64,000 nucleotides of DNA. Source: a virus. A program made the position numbers and the translations under genes. The stretch spans positions 1 to 64,000 of IMG/VR virus record IMGVR_UViG_3300050821_003357; one strand, written 5' to 3'. Shown one piece after another: positions 15,441 to 24,358 of this stretch; the first letter of the stretch is position 1, and each line of letters starts with the position of its first letter. Below the pieces are notes generated by a model. It made no database searches. It worked only from the letters and a program-made list of their open reading frames with translations, and was not told where the DNA came from.

Positions 15441-15670
15441 TGGCCGATAGCGCATTGGCCGAAGTGGCGCGACTAATTATAGAGAAGCCAAGGGAATTCT
15501 TTGGTGATTTCTCTACTATTCCCCCGCTTGGTGTACCGCCATCATTGTATGGCAGGTTTAGTGAAGAGCGTAGTCTGAGACCGGAGCCGATTCTTAGTCG
15601 TGCGATGGCGCCAATGCCGAACATAATTTTTCGCGGCGTCGCTGTTTATCCAGAGGTAAACGATGGCTGA
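15440..15670 (+). CDS. Hypothetical protein
   Basis: 76 residues from ATG 15440, which overlaps the previous stop and has AGAAGG 8 bases upstream; ATG 15434 is an alternative. MADSALAEVARLIIEKPREF; no recognised domain. Overlaps the scaffold start by 8 bp. Confidence 0.55.
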   Translation: MADSALAEVARLIIEKPREFFGDFSTIPPLGVPPSLYGRFSEERSLRPEPILSRAMAPMPNIIFRGVAVYPEVNDG

Positions 15671-16850
15671 ATCCGAACTGCGCGCCCTGCTGGCCGAAGC
15701 GGCGGACGCCGCAGAAACCCCTCCGGAGTCCGTCGAGCGCGAAAAGCCGGTAGCGGCTACTGAGGCACAGGAAAAACCGGAAGCCCCGTCAGGAGATCGC
15801 CCGCGTGGTCCGGACGGCAAATTTCTTCCGAAGGAAGCGGCCCAATCAGAAGAGACCGGGGAAGAGCCGGTAGAGACCGAGACAGAAGAGACCGAGACCG
15901 AGGAGCCCGCTGAGAAGCCGGAGGTCAAAGAGCCTGCGGTCGAGGTTCCGCCGCATTGGTCGCAAGCCGACAAGGATCTGATCGCGAAGCTGCCCGCTGA
16001 GCACCGCAAGCCGGTTGTTGATACCTACAAGCGAATGGAAGCGGCGTGGACCCCGAAACTGATGCGCGCTGCCGAACTGGAGAAGCAGTTTGGTGGAGCT
16101 GAGGAGCTATTCAAACCTTATGCCGAGACGTTACGGCAGCGTAATCAGACGCCATCCGATGTCGTGCGCGCATGGGCCTCAGTAGAGCGCGGTTTCATTG
16201 AGGGGATGCAGGACGCGCAGCAAGGCCGACCCAATCAGAAGGGCGCGCAGCTCATCGCAAATCTGATCCGCAATTATCAGGTAGACCCCGGAGCTATTGC
16301 GGCGATCCTGCAGGGCCAGCTGGCGCAACCCGCCAATGGCGCGGATCGCGCCGCCGCTGCCCATACGGTAACGATTCCACCGGAACTCGCTAGGCGTCTC
16401 GATGAACTGGAGGCGCGGGAGACCCAGCGCGCCCAGGAAATACAGACCAATCGTGAGGCGGAAGCACAGCGGCAAATCGATCATTTTGCTGCGGAGAAGG
16501 ATGAGCAGGGCAACCTGAAACATCCGTATTTCGCTGAACTGGAACCCGAAATCATGCGGCTCGCTCGGCTCGACGTAGCTGAGCGCAAGCCTATTGACCT
16601 GGCCGACCTTTACGACAAGGCGGCCTACGCTAACCGCGAGACCCGCGCCAAGCTCCTCTCCGCGCAATCGGACGAGCAAAAGCGAAAGGCGGCAGCCGAG
16701 CGGAAAGCGAAAGCAGTAGCGGCCCAACGCGCGGCATCGAGCGTCACCGGTTCCTCACCCGCCGGTCAGACATCGACGGAACAGCGCCGCGGAATCCGAT
16801 CTCTGCGTGAAGACTTGGAAGAGGCTGCGGCAGAGTCTGACGCCGCCTAA
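15663..16850 (+). CDS. Putative scaffolding protein
   Basis: 395 residues, very acidic Glu/Pro/Thr-rich N-terminal 100 residues (TETEETETEEPAEKPEV), then helical coiled-coil segments and an Ala/Glu/Lys-rich C-terminus. Position immediately before the coat gene and composition fit an internal scaffold removed during maturation. Confidence 0.8.
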   Translation: MAESELRALLAEAADAAETPPESVEREKPVAATEAQEKPEAPSGDRPRGPDGKFLPKEAAQSEETGEEPVETETEETETEEPAEKPEVKEPAVEVPPHWSQADKDLIAKLPAEHRKPVVDTYKRMEAAWTPKLMRAAELEKQFGGAEELFKPYAETLRQRNQTPSDVVRAWASVERGFIEGMQDAQQGRPNQKGAQLIANLIRNYQVDPGAIAAILQGQLAQPANGADRAAAAHTVTIPPELARRLDELEARETQRAQEIQTNREAEAQRQIDHFAAEKDEQGNLKHPYFAELEPEIMRLARLDVAERKPIDLADLYDKAAYANRETRAKLLSAQSDEQKRKAAAERKAKAVAAQRAASSVTGSSPAGQTSTEQRRGIRSLREDLEEAAAESDAA

Positions 16851-16941
16851 TCTTCCGTTCCGCAATCCGGGAGCGTCGTGATGACGCCCCCTATCCCAGC
16901 GCGGTCCGCATCATTGGCGGGCCGCCTGATGGAGCAGGAAA
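16851..16941 (+). promoter_or_regulatory. Leader region of the coat gene with two hairpins
   Basis: GCGTC-GTGAT-GACGC and an imperfect GCGGTCC/GGGCCGC stem lie between scaffold and coat. No T-run follows, so they may tune coat mRNA processing or translation instead of ending transcription. GGAGCAGG is the coat ribosome site. Confidence 0.35.
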
Positions 16942-17976
16942 ATGGCAAGCCCGAATACCAATTGGGGTGAAATCACGACTACCACCCTGTTCAATCGTAG
17001 TCGTAAACTCGCGGACAACGTCACCAAAAACAACGCACTGTTAGCAAGGCTATCGGAGAAAGGAAAGATCAAAACCTTCGATGGCGGTCAAGCAATCGTG
17101 CAAGAGCTGGAATACTCGGAAAACGGCACTTACAAGAGATATGCGGGCTACGACATCCTGAACATCTCGCCGTCCGATGTGTTCACGGCAGCGCAATTTC
17201 CGATTGCGCAGGCGGCGGTCGCCGTTTCTATCTCCGGCCTGGAAATGCTGCAGAACTCCGGCCGGGAGAAGATGATCGACCTGCTCGAAAGCCGTATCGG
17301 CAATGCCGAGCGCACCTTCGAGAACAATCTATCATCGGATTGCTATTCCAACGGCACTGCGGACAGCGGAAAGCAGATCGGCGGCCTGCAGTTGCTGGTG
17401 GCGGATGTGCCGACCAGCGGTACAGTGGGCGGCATCAACCGCGCCACCTGGGCATTCTGGCAGAACAGCGTGCAATCGTTCGCGACTGCCGGCCTGACGC
17501 CAGGTGCCGCGACGATGCAGACGATGATGAACCGCGCATGGTTGGCTCAGGCTCGCCAGGCCGACCGACCCGACCTGTTCCTCGCCGACAACGTCTATTT
17601 CCGGTATTACTGGGAATCGCTGCAGGCAATCCAGCGCATCACATCCGATCGCACGGCAATGGCGGGCTTTGCCAGCCTGAAATTCATGGACGCCGACGTG
17701 GTCTACGACGGCGGTTTCCAAGGCGTAACGGCAGGTCAGGGAACCACGATCGACGGCGCGGGCCACACCTGGACCTCGGGTCAAGGCGCTCCGGCCTCAC
17801 ATATGTACTTGCTCAACACCGAGTACATCTTCCTACGCCCGCATAAAGACCGTGACATGGTTCCGCTCGATCCCGACCGCTTTTCGGTCAATCAGGATGC
17901 GATGGTCAAGCTGGTAGGCTGGGCCGGCAACGTCACGATGTCCAATGCCTTCCTTCAAGGCGTTATTACGGCATAG
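16942..17976 (+). CDS. Major capsid (coat) protein
   Basis: 344 residues beginning MASPNTNWGEITTTTLFNRS. VTKNNALLARLSEKGKIKTF and the HK97-like spacing of the N-arm, E-loop-like and P-domain segments match phage coat proteins with similar starts. Strong ribosome site GGAGCAGG. Follows the scaffold gene, as expected. Confidence 0.88.
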   Translation: MASPNTNWGEITTTTLFNRSRKLADNVTKNNALLARLSEKGKIKTFDGGQAIVQELEYSENGTYKRYAGYDILNISPSDVFTAAQFPIAQAAVAVSISGLEMLQNSGREKMIDLLESRIGNAERTFENNLSSDCYSNGTADSGKQIGGLQLLVADVPTSGTVGGINRATWAFWQNSVQSFATAGLTPGAATMQTMMNRAWLAQARQADRPDLFLADNVYFRYYWESLQAIQRITSDRTAMAGFASLKFMDADVVYDGGFQGVTAGQGTTIDGAGHTWTSGQGAPASHMYLLNTEYIFLRPHKDRDMVPLDPDRFSVNQDAMVKLVGWAGNVTMSNAFLQGVITA

Positions 17977-17996
17977 CGCCGGGAAAGGAGCAGGAA

Positions 17997-18539
17997 ATGG
18001 CTTTCACGCCAGTTGAATCACGCTTCGGTGTCCAGCCGATTGCGTTCACCAATGCCCCGAATACCTTGTTGCAGGCGGGACAATCTCCGTTCGCCAACCA
18101 GGAACATCCGCTCGGGACCATCATCCGGGCTTATGATCCGACCTTCGGGGAGGGTGAGTTCATCTATCTCCTCGGCGTTGCCAATACGGTGACTGGTCTG
18201 CTGGTGACGTGGGATATCACCACATTCCAGACCACGGTATTGCCGAGCACTGCTCAGCTCAACGCTCCGGTTGCGGTAGCGATGTCGGCCAATGTCGCGA
18301 CCAACTGGGGTTGGTATCAGATCAGCGGCATGGCGACGATTTTGAAAACTAACGTGCAAGTCACGCCAACCTCTGTGCCGGTCTTTATCAGCGCCACAGC
18401 TGGCCGGATCTTTCTTACCTCGACAGCCGGTAAGGAGATCATGGGTGCAAGGACGGCGAACGTCGCGACGGTCACCTCGACAACTAGTACGGTTGTAGTA
18501 CACATCTCGCGGCCGTTTACCCAAGGTCATATAACCTAG
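17997..18539 (+). CDS. Putative head decoration/virion protein
   Basis: 180 residues, Thr/Val/Ala-rich beta protein starting MAFTPVESRFGVQPIAF. It lies directly downstream of the coat with AAGGAG, the usual place for decoration proteins. Confidence 0.65.
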   Translation: MAFTPVESRFGVQPIAFTNAPNTLLQAGQSPFANQEHPLGTIIRAYDPTFGEGEFIYLLGVANTVTGLLVTWDITTFQTTVLPSTAQLNAPVAVAMSANVATNWGWYQISGMATILKTNVQVTPTSVPVFISATAGRIFLTSTAGKEIMGARTANVATVTSTTSTVVVHISRPFTQGHIT

Positions 18540-18541
18540 CC

Positions 18542-20500
18542 ATGCTGAATATAGTCTGCGTCAAACACGGTTCGTTGTATGGCGCAGACTATGTCAATCG
18601 GCTGTATGCGATGGTCGCCCGCAACCTGACGGCAGGGCACGAAGGCCGGTTCATCTGCTTTACCGACGATGACGCGGGCATCAGGCAGGAAATCCACTGT
18701 CGGCCATTGCCGAAAGGGATCTTAGGCTGGTGGAACAAACTCGCTCTGTTCGCGCCGGGCGAGTTCGAACGGCACGACCGCATCCTGTATTTCGACCTTG
18801 ATACGGTGATGGTCGGAGATCTCGACGAAATCGCGCGATATGACGGTGAATTCGCCATTCTGCGGGACTTTTACAGAGAGGATGGATGGCAATCATCGGT
18901 AATGGCATGGAAGTCCGGATTTGGTGCCGAGATCTGGCAGCGCTGGAACCGCGAGGGCCGCCCGGAAGCCGATGGCGGCGATCAGGAATGGATTGAGCAT
19001 GTTTTCAAAAACAAATGGCCAGTAATCCAGCCCGAAATCCTGCAAGATCTCTACCCTGGGAAGTTTGTCTCCTATAAGCGCGACTGCATCCCGTATCCAC
19101 CTGAAGGCGCGAGTGTGGTGGTCTTCCACGGTGAGCCCAAGCCGCACGATTGCGGGCGCTCCTGGGTCGAGGCGATGTGGACCGAGAGCGATACCGGGCA
19201 TTTCCAGCTGGCGATGATCCCGAATATCCCGCTTGAGCAGATCAGAAAGCAGGCCAAGCATTCCGCTACGCTGGGGCTGCCGCGCCTTAAATCACAGCCG
19301 GCCAATCAAGGAACCGCTTCGCCATTTATCGGCAAAGTCGCCATTATTGGCGGCGGTCCGTCCATTGGCGATCCGGTCATTCAGGCTGAGTTGTCGCTAC
19401 TGCGCTCCAAAGGGTTCGCGATCTGGGCGCTCAACGGCAGTTATGATTGGCTGCTCGATCGCGGCCTCGTAGCTGACGCGCACGTGCTGCTCGACGCGAG
19501 ATATGACAACCTGAGATTTCTTCGTAATTCCGAGCCGGAAACGACTTATTACCTCGCTTCGATATGCAGCGGCTTTGTTTATGACGAGCTAATCACACAG
19601 GGCCGGAAAATCGTCCGCTTCGATCTGGATGTGATGGGCGATTGCGGAACTACGGTAGGCACGCATGCCATTGCCGTGGCATTTACCGAGGGTTTCCGGG
19701 AAATCCACCTATACGGGTACGACAGCTCATACCGAGGGGACGCCGGGCATGCCTATGAACAGGCGCTGAACGGCGAGGAGCGGATTGTCGATGCGCATGT
19801 CGGGGATCGGACCTTCCGAGCGGCACCGTGGATGGTGCGGCAAGCGCAGGATTTCGACGGCTTGGCGGCTGCGATCGTTAGCGCCGGAGGAACGATCGTC
19901 GTTCATGGCGACGGGCTGCTTCCGTATGTCGCGCAGCAGATGGCGGCACCGCGATGGGCAGAGGTCCGCGCGGCAGAAGTGCTGAAGCGTCTTCCTGCCG
20001 GCCCTGTACGTGGCGCTGAGATTGGCGTGTTCTGTGGCGGGATGTCTGCCGCACTACTGCAGCGACCCGATCTCGATCTGTTGATGGTCGATAGCTGGGA
20101 AGGCGATGGGAAAGCATATTTGTCCGAAAGCGGCGATTGGCATGCGAAGCTGAGCCGTGATGAGCAGAATAGCTTTATGAAGATTGCGAGTCGCGCCGTC
20201 GACTTTGCTGGCTGCCGAGCAACAATCCGACGCGTCAGATCTCGAACACAGGCACGATCGATAGGTATAGAACGGCTAGACTTTGTCTTCATTGATGCGG
20301 ATCACTCATACCAGGGGTGTAAGGCTGACATCGTGGCATGGGCACCAAGGATAAAGCCCGGCGGCCTATTGTGCGGGCACGATTACGACAATCCGGATTT
20401 CCCCGAATTCGGGGTGAAGCGCGCAGTCGATGAGTACGCCGCCACGACTGGCCGTCAAGTGGAACTCGGCGCCAACCTGACGTGGTTCATCCGACTCTGA
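18542..20500 (+). CDS. Three-domain glycosyltransferase / MptE-like / SAM-methyltransferase protein
   Basis: 652 residues. Domain 1 (1-240) is GT-A/GT8-like with RILYFDLDTVMVGDL; D85-x-D87 would bind metal and nucleotide sugar. Domain 2 (about 260-440) begins KVAIIGGGPSIGDPV and contains GDCGTTVGTHAI, like DUF115/MptE-like proteins linked to glycosylation. Domain 3 (about 485-652) is a class I methyltransferase (GAEIGVFCGGMSAALL, LDFVFIDADHSYQG, PGGLLCGHDY). Encoded between coat and tail genes, it may modify glycans on the capsid or host surface; substrate unknown. Confidence 0.8.
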   Translation: MLNIVCVKHGSLYGADYVNRLYAMVARNLTAGHEGRFICFTDDDAGIRQEIHCRPLPKGILGWWNKLALFAPGEFERHDRILYFDLDTVMVGDLDEIARYDGEFAILRDFYREDGWQSSVMAWKSGFGAEIWQRWNREGRPEADGGDQEWIEHVFKNKWPVIQPEILQDLYPGKFVSYKRDCIPYPPEGASVVVFHGEPKPHDCGRSWVEAMWTESDTGHFQLAMIPNIPLEQIRKQAKHSATLGLPRLKSQPANQGTASPFIGKVAIIGGGPSIGDPVIQAELSLLRSKGFAIWALNGSYDWLLDRGLVADAHVLLDARYDNLRFLRNSEPETTYYLASICSGFVYDELITQGRKIVRFDLDVMGDCGTTVGTHAIAVAFTEGFREIHLYGYDSSYRGDAGHAYEQALNGEERIVDAHVGDRTFRAAPWMVRQAQDFDGLAAAIVSAGGTIVVHGDGLLPYVAQQMAAPRWAEVRAAEVLKRLPAGPVRGAEIGVFCGGMSAALLQRPDLDLLMVDSWEGDGKAYLSESGDWHAKLSRDEQNSFMKIASRAVDFAGCRATIRRVRSRTQARSIGIERLDFVFIDADHSYQGCKADIVAWAPRIKPGGLLCGHDYDNPDFPEFGVKRAVDEYAATTGRQVELGANLTWFIRL

Positions 20501-20512
20501 AAGGACGAGACG

Positions 20513-21109
20513 ATGCCTCAACTTGAAGAAATCATGGCCTCTGGCGTTCCGTGGCTTGCCGCGCTGAATATTGCCAAGATCCCAGCTGGTGCCGGTGTAG
20601 GTACCATGAATGACCAGGGCAACATATTCGCTGCGAACATGGCATTGACCAGTCCGGCGGGCCTGAGTGCCGATACTGTCATGGCCTCATTCACTATCCC
20701 CCCTCTGACATTCGATATTGCAAACCGCGGCATGGTATTCGAAGCCTATGGAGGCTCTACAAGCAGCGCAAATGCCAAGGTCGTCAAGATCATCGTTGGC
20801 TGTACGGCGGCTGTAGTCGGAAGCGCGGTTTCCGGCGGCACCACCATCGCCACTATACCATCTTTCACTACCATAACGGGAGGATGGTTTATTGGAGCGC
20901 AGGTATTCAAATATGGCATCACTGGATCAAATACGCAGATAGCGACGCATTTCGCGGGGCAGGTTGGTGGAACGGCGCAAGCATTGACGGCGCCGACAGC
21001 TCTCACGCTGACTGAGAACGCCGGCATCCTCTGTGCGGTAACGCTCAATGTTGCGGTAACTGCGTCAGATTTGCAGTTCTGTACCTTCATTTGCAACATG
21101 ATGAACTGA
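20513..21109 (+). CDS. Beta-rich virion-like protein
   Basis: 198 residues, Ala/Gly/Thr/Ile-rich with no polar catalytic motifs, starting MPQLEEIMASGVPWLA. Composition resembles phage surface structural proteins. AAGGACGAG ribosome site. Confidence 0.6.
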   Translation: MPQLEEIMASGVPWLAALNIAKIPAGAGVGTMNDQGNIFAANMALTSPAGLSADTVMASFTIPPLTFDIANRGMVFEAYGGSTSSANAKVVKIIVGCTAAVVGSAVSGGTTIATIPSFTTITGGWFIGAQVFKYGITGSNTQIATHFAGQVGGTAQALTAPTALTLTENAGILCAVTLNVAVTASDLQFCTFICNMMN

Positions 21110-21116
21110 GGAGATC

Positions 21117-21863
21117 ATGCCAGCTCCGCAATACACCCGCTCATGGGCCGGCGGCGAGGCGCTGCCAAACAGCACGCGCCCGCGCTTCTTCATGCAGGCC
21201 GTCAAGGACGAACTGGCTACTGCGAAAGAGGGGCGCCCGATCTATTTCGAGATCGAGATGATCGAGCGCTTCATGCCTAGCGTCGCGCAGTGGACGGTTC
21301 CCGTCAACAAGGTGACTGACGCCGATCGGGCCGAATTCCCGCGCCAATACGAGGCGTTCAAGCAAGGGCTGGAAATTGCCACGGAAGGAACGCCGATCGA
21401 GTCGTGGTCGCGGCTTGACCGGGCCATGGTTGAGGAACTAAAGGCGATCGGGCTGCGCACCGTAGAGGAGATCGCTTGCCTTGACGATCGCGGCGTGCAG
21501 CGTGTCATGGGATTGCCGAAACTTCGGTTGATGGCTCGAGCATACCTAGACGAAGCGGCAGCGTCGGCGCTCTCCGAAGCGCTCATAAAAGAGAATGATG
21601 AGCTGAAAGTCGATATTGCGCGACTGAATAATCAAGTCGAGGAATTGGGCGAGATCACACGTCGCATGCACGGCGAGCTATTAGGGTTGAAGAATCAGCC
21701 CAATACGATTGCCGGCGTCGCGCCGATGCATCTTGATCCCGCAGAGGCCATGCGGATGCAGCAAGCCGCCGTTCCCGAACAGAGAGCCGCCACATCTTCG
21801 CTCGCGGCCTTTGCGGAGGAAGAAGCACATCGGCGCAGCAAGCGGAACGAAGCCAATGGCTAA
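21117..21863 (+). CDS. Hypothetical head/tail-region protein with HhH-like and coiled-coil parts
   Basis: 248 residues. ELKAIGLRTVEEIACLDDRG is like a helix-hairpin-helix pattern common to phage proteins at this position, followed by a coiled coil (ENDELKVDIARLNNQVEEL). C-terminal tail is basic. Likely morphogenesis factor; exact role unknown. Confidence 0.65.
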   Translation: MPAPQYTRSWAGGEALPNSTRPRFFMQAVKDELATAKEGRPIYFEIEMIERFMPSVAQWTVPVNKVTDADRAEFPRQYEAFKQGLEIATEGTPIESWSRLDRAMVEELKAIGLRTVEEIACLDDRGVQRVMGLPKLRLMARAYLDEAAASALSEALIKENDELKVDIARLNNQVEELGEITRRMHGELLGLKNQPNTIAGVAPMHLDPAEAMRMQQAAVPEQRAATSSLAAFAEEEAHRRSKRNEANG

Positions 21864-22068
21864 GTTGACGGCCAAGGCACGCAAGGGGCTCCCGAAGGGA
21901 GACTTTGCGGGTCCGGATCGTTCGTTTCCAGTTGAGGACAAGAAGCACGCTCGACTTGCCAAATCAGGCGCTAGTCGGGCTGAGCACGTTGGCAATATCT
22001 CGAAAGCAGTTGAGCGGCGCATCGATCAAAGAGCTGATCGGGTGCTTGGAAAGAAGAAGGGAAAGTAA
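21856..22068 (+). CDS. Small basic protein, DUF6582-like
   Basis: 70 residues starting MAKLTAKARKGLPKGDFAGP. SFPVEDKKHARLAKSGASRAE matches short phage/plasmid proteins annotated as DUF6582-like. ATG 21856 overlaps the end of the previous gene by 8 bp. Function unknown. Confidence 0.6.
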   Translation: MAKLTAKARKGLPKGDFAGPDRSFPVEDKKHARLAKSGASRAEHVGNISKAVERRIDQRADRVLGKKKGK

Positions 22069-22069
22069 G

Positions 22070-22219
22070 ATGCCGCTGAACAAAGGAAAGAGTCGCGCAG
22101 CGGTTTCCCAAAACATCAAGACTGAGATCGCTGCCGGAAAGCCACAAAAACAAGCCGTAGCGATCGCGTTGAATACCGCGCGCAAGGCTGGCGCAAAGAT
22201 CCCGCGCAAGCGCAAATGA
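22070..22219 (+). CDS. Small basic protein, DUF6496-like
   Basis: 49 residues, MPLNKGKSRAAVSQNIKTEI then KPQKQAVAIALNTARKA. This Lys-rich pattern is typical of the short DUF6496 family common in phages. ATGA overlap with the adaptor gene. Possibly DNA-binding; not proven. Confidence 0.65.
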   Translation: MPLNKGKSRAAVSQNIKTEIAAGKPQKQAVAIALNTARKAGAKIPRKRK

Positions 22220-23220
22220 GCCTTCTGTCGATCTGCACGAACGCTGCAAACAATGCCGGGGTCAATGTCCCGGCTGCGATCGTTGGTAATGCCGATCCGG
22301 CAGCGGCGAGACTGTTGCAACTCGCTCGCGACGTGGCGTGGGATCTATCCGAGCGTGTCAACTGGACAGCGCTCACGGTCGAGAACGTGTTTATCGCAAA
22401 CGGCACGTCTGATTACACATTGCCGGCGGATTTCCGGTCGATGGTCAATGATACGCTGTGGGATCGCTCGCGCTTCTGGCGGATGCGCGGCGCGATGTCG
22501 CCGCAACAGTGGCAGCTGTACAAATCATCGGTTATCGGACGCGCCACGATCGAGCGGCGCTGGCGGATTCGTCTGCCATCGGGCGACCCTGCGGGCGCTG
22601 CGGTCCAGTTTGAGATAGATCCGCCCATAACGGGCGATACCGCCTCTACTTTCGTCTACGAATACGTTTCGAGGAACTGGTGTGCATCGACGACGAAGCA
22701 GCAAGCCGTCTCGGCTGTGATTGCAGTAGGCGGATCGGGATATGTCATAGGCAACACCTGGACGCCCAACTTGGCGGGCGCGGGAGCGGTCAATATCAAT
22801 CCCGTCCTCACCGTGACCTCGGTTTTGACCGGGGGTGTCATCGCAACAGCAGAGATCACCACGCCCGGCAACGTCACTCCACCACTGCCCGCTAATCCCA
22901 TCGCGCAACTCTCGACCAGCGGCATCGGCACTGGCGCAACCTTCACGATGGGTTGGGGCAACGCCACCCAGGCAGATTGGATAGCGGACACAGACATCGC
23001 GCTCCTCGATGAGCGGACGATTGAGATCGGCGTGCTATCGCGTTTATTGCATCGGCTGGGGCTCGACTATAGCGACGAGGAGGACAGATTTGAACGCCGC
23101 GTCGACGTGCTGATCGCACGTGACGGCGGCACCGCGACGCTTGATCTGGCGCCGTATGACCGCCTGACGCTGGTCGGGCCGTACAATGTGCCGGAGACCG
23201 GCTTTGGACCGCAGAGCTGA
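22216..23220 (+). CDS. Podovirus tail adaptor (head-tail connector) with inserted domain
   Basis: 334 residues. SICTNAANNAGVNVPAAIVG, LLQLARDVAWDLSERVNW, SDYTLPADFRSM and SPQQWQLYK fit the P22 gp4/T7 gp11-type adaptor family. Residues ~167-250 (VGGSGYVIGNTW ... GIGTGATFTMGWG) form a Gly/Thr-rich beta insertion similar to modules seen in other phage proteins. After the insertion the adaptor fold resumes (IEIGVLSRLLHRLGLDYSDE). Confidence 0.75.
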   Translation: MSLLSICTNAANNAGVNVPAAIVGNADPAAARLLQLARDVAWDLSERVNWTALTVENVFIANGTSDYTLPADFRSMVNDTLWDRSRFWRMRGAMSPQQWQLYKSSVIGRATIERRWRIRLPSGDPAGAAVQFEIDPPITGDTASTFVYEYVSRNWCASTTKQQAVSAVIAVGGSGYVIGNTWTPNLAGAGAVNINPVLTVTSVLTGGVIATAEITTPGNVTPPLPANPIAQLSTSGIGTGATFTMGWGNATQADWIADTDIALLDERTIEIGVLSRLLHRLGLDYSDEEDRFERRVDVLIARDGGTATLDLAPYDRLTLVGPYNVPETGFGPQS

Positions 23221-23501
23221 TGGAAACCCTCGCCTCCATCCTCGCCGGTCAAGGTTCCAATCCCTATCAGCAAGCGGGTCAGGGGATAGCGCCGCTGCTG
23301 AGTCAGATGCTGCTCAATCAGCAGCTGGCTCCGAGTCAGATTGGTCAGCAGGCTCCCCAGGCGGCGCCACAGGCGCAGCCGGCCATGCCGCAGGGAGCGC
23401 CGATCGGCTTAGGGATGATGCCGCAGGGTGGCGGAATGGCAAATCCGCAGACCGCAGCACTCTTGCAAGCGCTGCAAGGCGGTCAAACCCAAGGGAGCTG
23501 A
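23220..23501 (+). CDS. Gln/Pro-rich small protein
   Basis: 93 residues; low complexity (QQAPQAAPQAQPAMPQG). Start overlaps the previous stop. Resembles N-terminal parts of phage internal proteins. Function unknown. Confidence 0.55.
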   Translation: METLASILAGQGSNPYQQAGQGIAPLLSQMLLNQQLAPSQIGQQAPQAAPQAQPAMPQGAPIGLGMMPQGGGMANPQTAALLQALQGGQTQGS

Positions 23502-23549
23502 TACCGGCGCGCCGTCGTGAGACGCCGCAATCCTCTAACGGAGCAATAA

Positions 23550-24347
23550 ATGGTGCGTGTTTTCTTGATGGCGGCTGCATTTGTTGCCGTGTTCGGCATA
23601 TCCAATGCTCAAACCATCACCATCGGCGAGACCAATAGACTTGGAATTGACGACTCCGCCAATGCGGGATATCTGCTTGCCGAAGGGCCGTTCAATCTGT
23701 CTCAGCAAGCGACAATAAATAGCCTGTCCTTCTATGTCGGCAGTGTATCCGGCAATCTGCGGCTTGGCATTTATACCGCCGGGACCAATAATGATTGTCA
23801 CGGTGGGACGCTTGAAGCGCAGACTAATTCGGTGTCCACGTCAGGACATGCCAATAGCTGGATCACTGCAAACGTAGTAACGCCCGTGCAATTGCCTGTG
23901 GGTAATTACTGTTTGGCTTACGAGCAAAGCAGCAATAGTCTTCACTCCGTCAAAGGCATGACGCAAGGTGTTGGAGATTATTGGTACACTCATAGTTACG
24001 GTACTTTCCCATCAACGTTCTCGTCGTCGCTCGGCGGACCTGACGGTTATCATTGGTCGATCTATGGGACACTTACTCCGGTGCAGCAGCAGCCTACGCT
24101 GTCACTTTCGTTCAGTCCCGCCAGTCCAAGCATTCCGTACACTTCATCCTTGGGCACCGCCGTCGCGCAGATTGTGCCTGCATGGAGTGACGGGAGCCAG
24201 TTCACCGGCACAGTCGCATTTGCCTATCCATATTTCAGCGACGGCGGCTGTTTTTCGATAGACGGCAGCTTGAACCTAATTACCGCGTGCTCTCTGTCCA
24301 GCGACGGCAATACCGTCCAGAACGTAACTGTCACAGCCAACCAATAA
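23550..24347 (+). CDS. Exported protein with C-terminal Ig-like module
   Basis: 265 residues. Sec signal peptide 1-20 (cleavage after ISNA). Jelly-roll-like region 21-180, then an Ig-like module (SFSPASPSIPYTSSLGTAVA ... VQNVTVTANQ) that recurs at the C-terminus of the 43517-46264 product. Probable surface/receptor-binding component; the signal peptide is atypical for a virion protein. Confidence 0.65.
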   Translation: MVRVFLMAAAFVAVFGISNAQTITIGETNRLGIDDSANAGYLLAEGPFNLSQQATINSLSFYVGSVSGNLRLGIYTAGTNNDCHGGTLEAQTNSVSTSGHANSWITANVVTPVQLPVGNYCLAYEQSSNSLHSVKGMTQGVGDYWYTHSYGTFPSTFSSSLGGPDGYHWSIYGTLTPVQQQPTLSLSFSPASPSIPYTSSLGTAVAQIVPAWSDGSQFTGTVAFAYPYFSDGGCFSIDGSLNLITACSLSSDGNTVQNVTVTANQ

Positions 24348-24358
24348 AGATGAGACAA

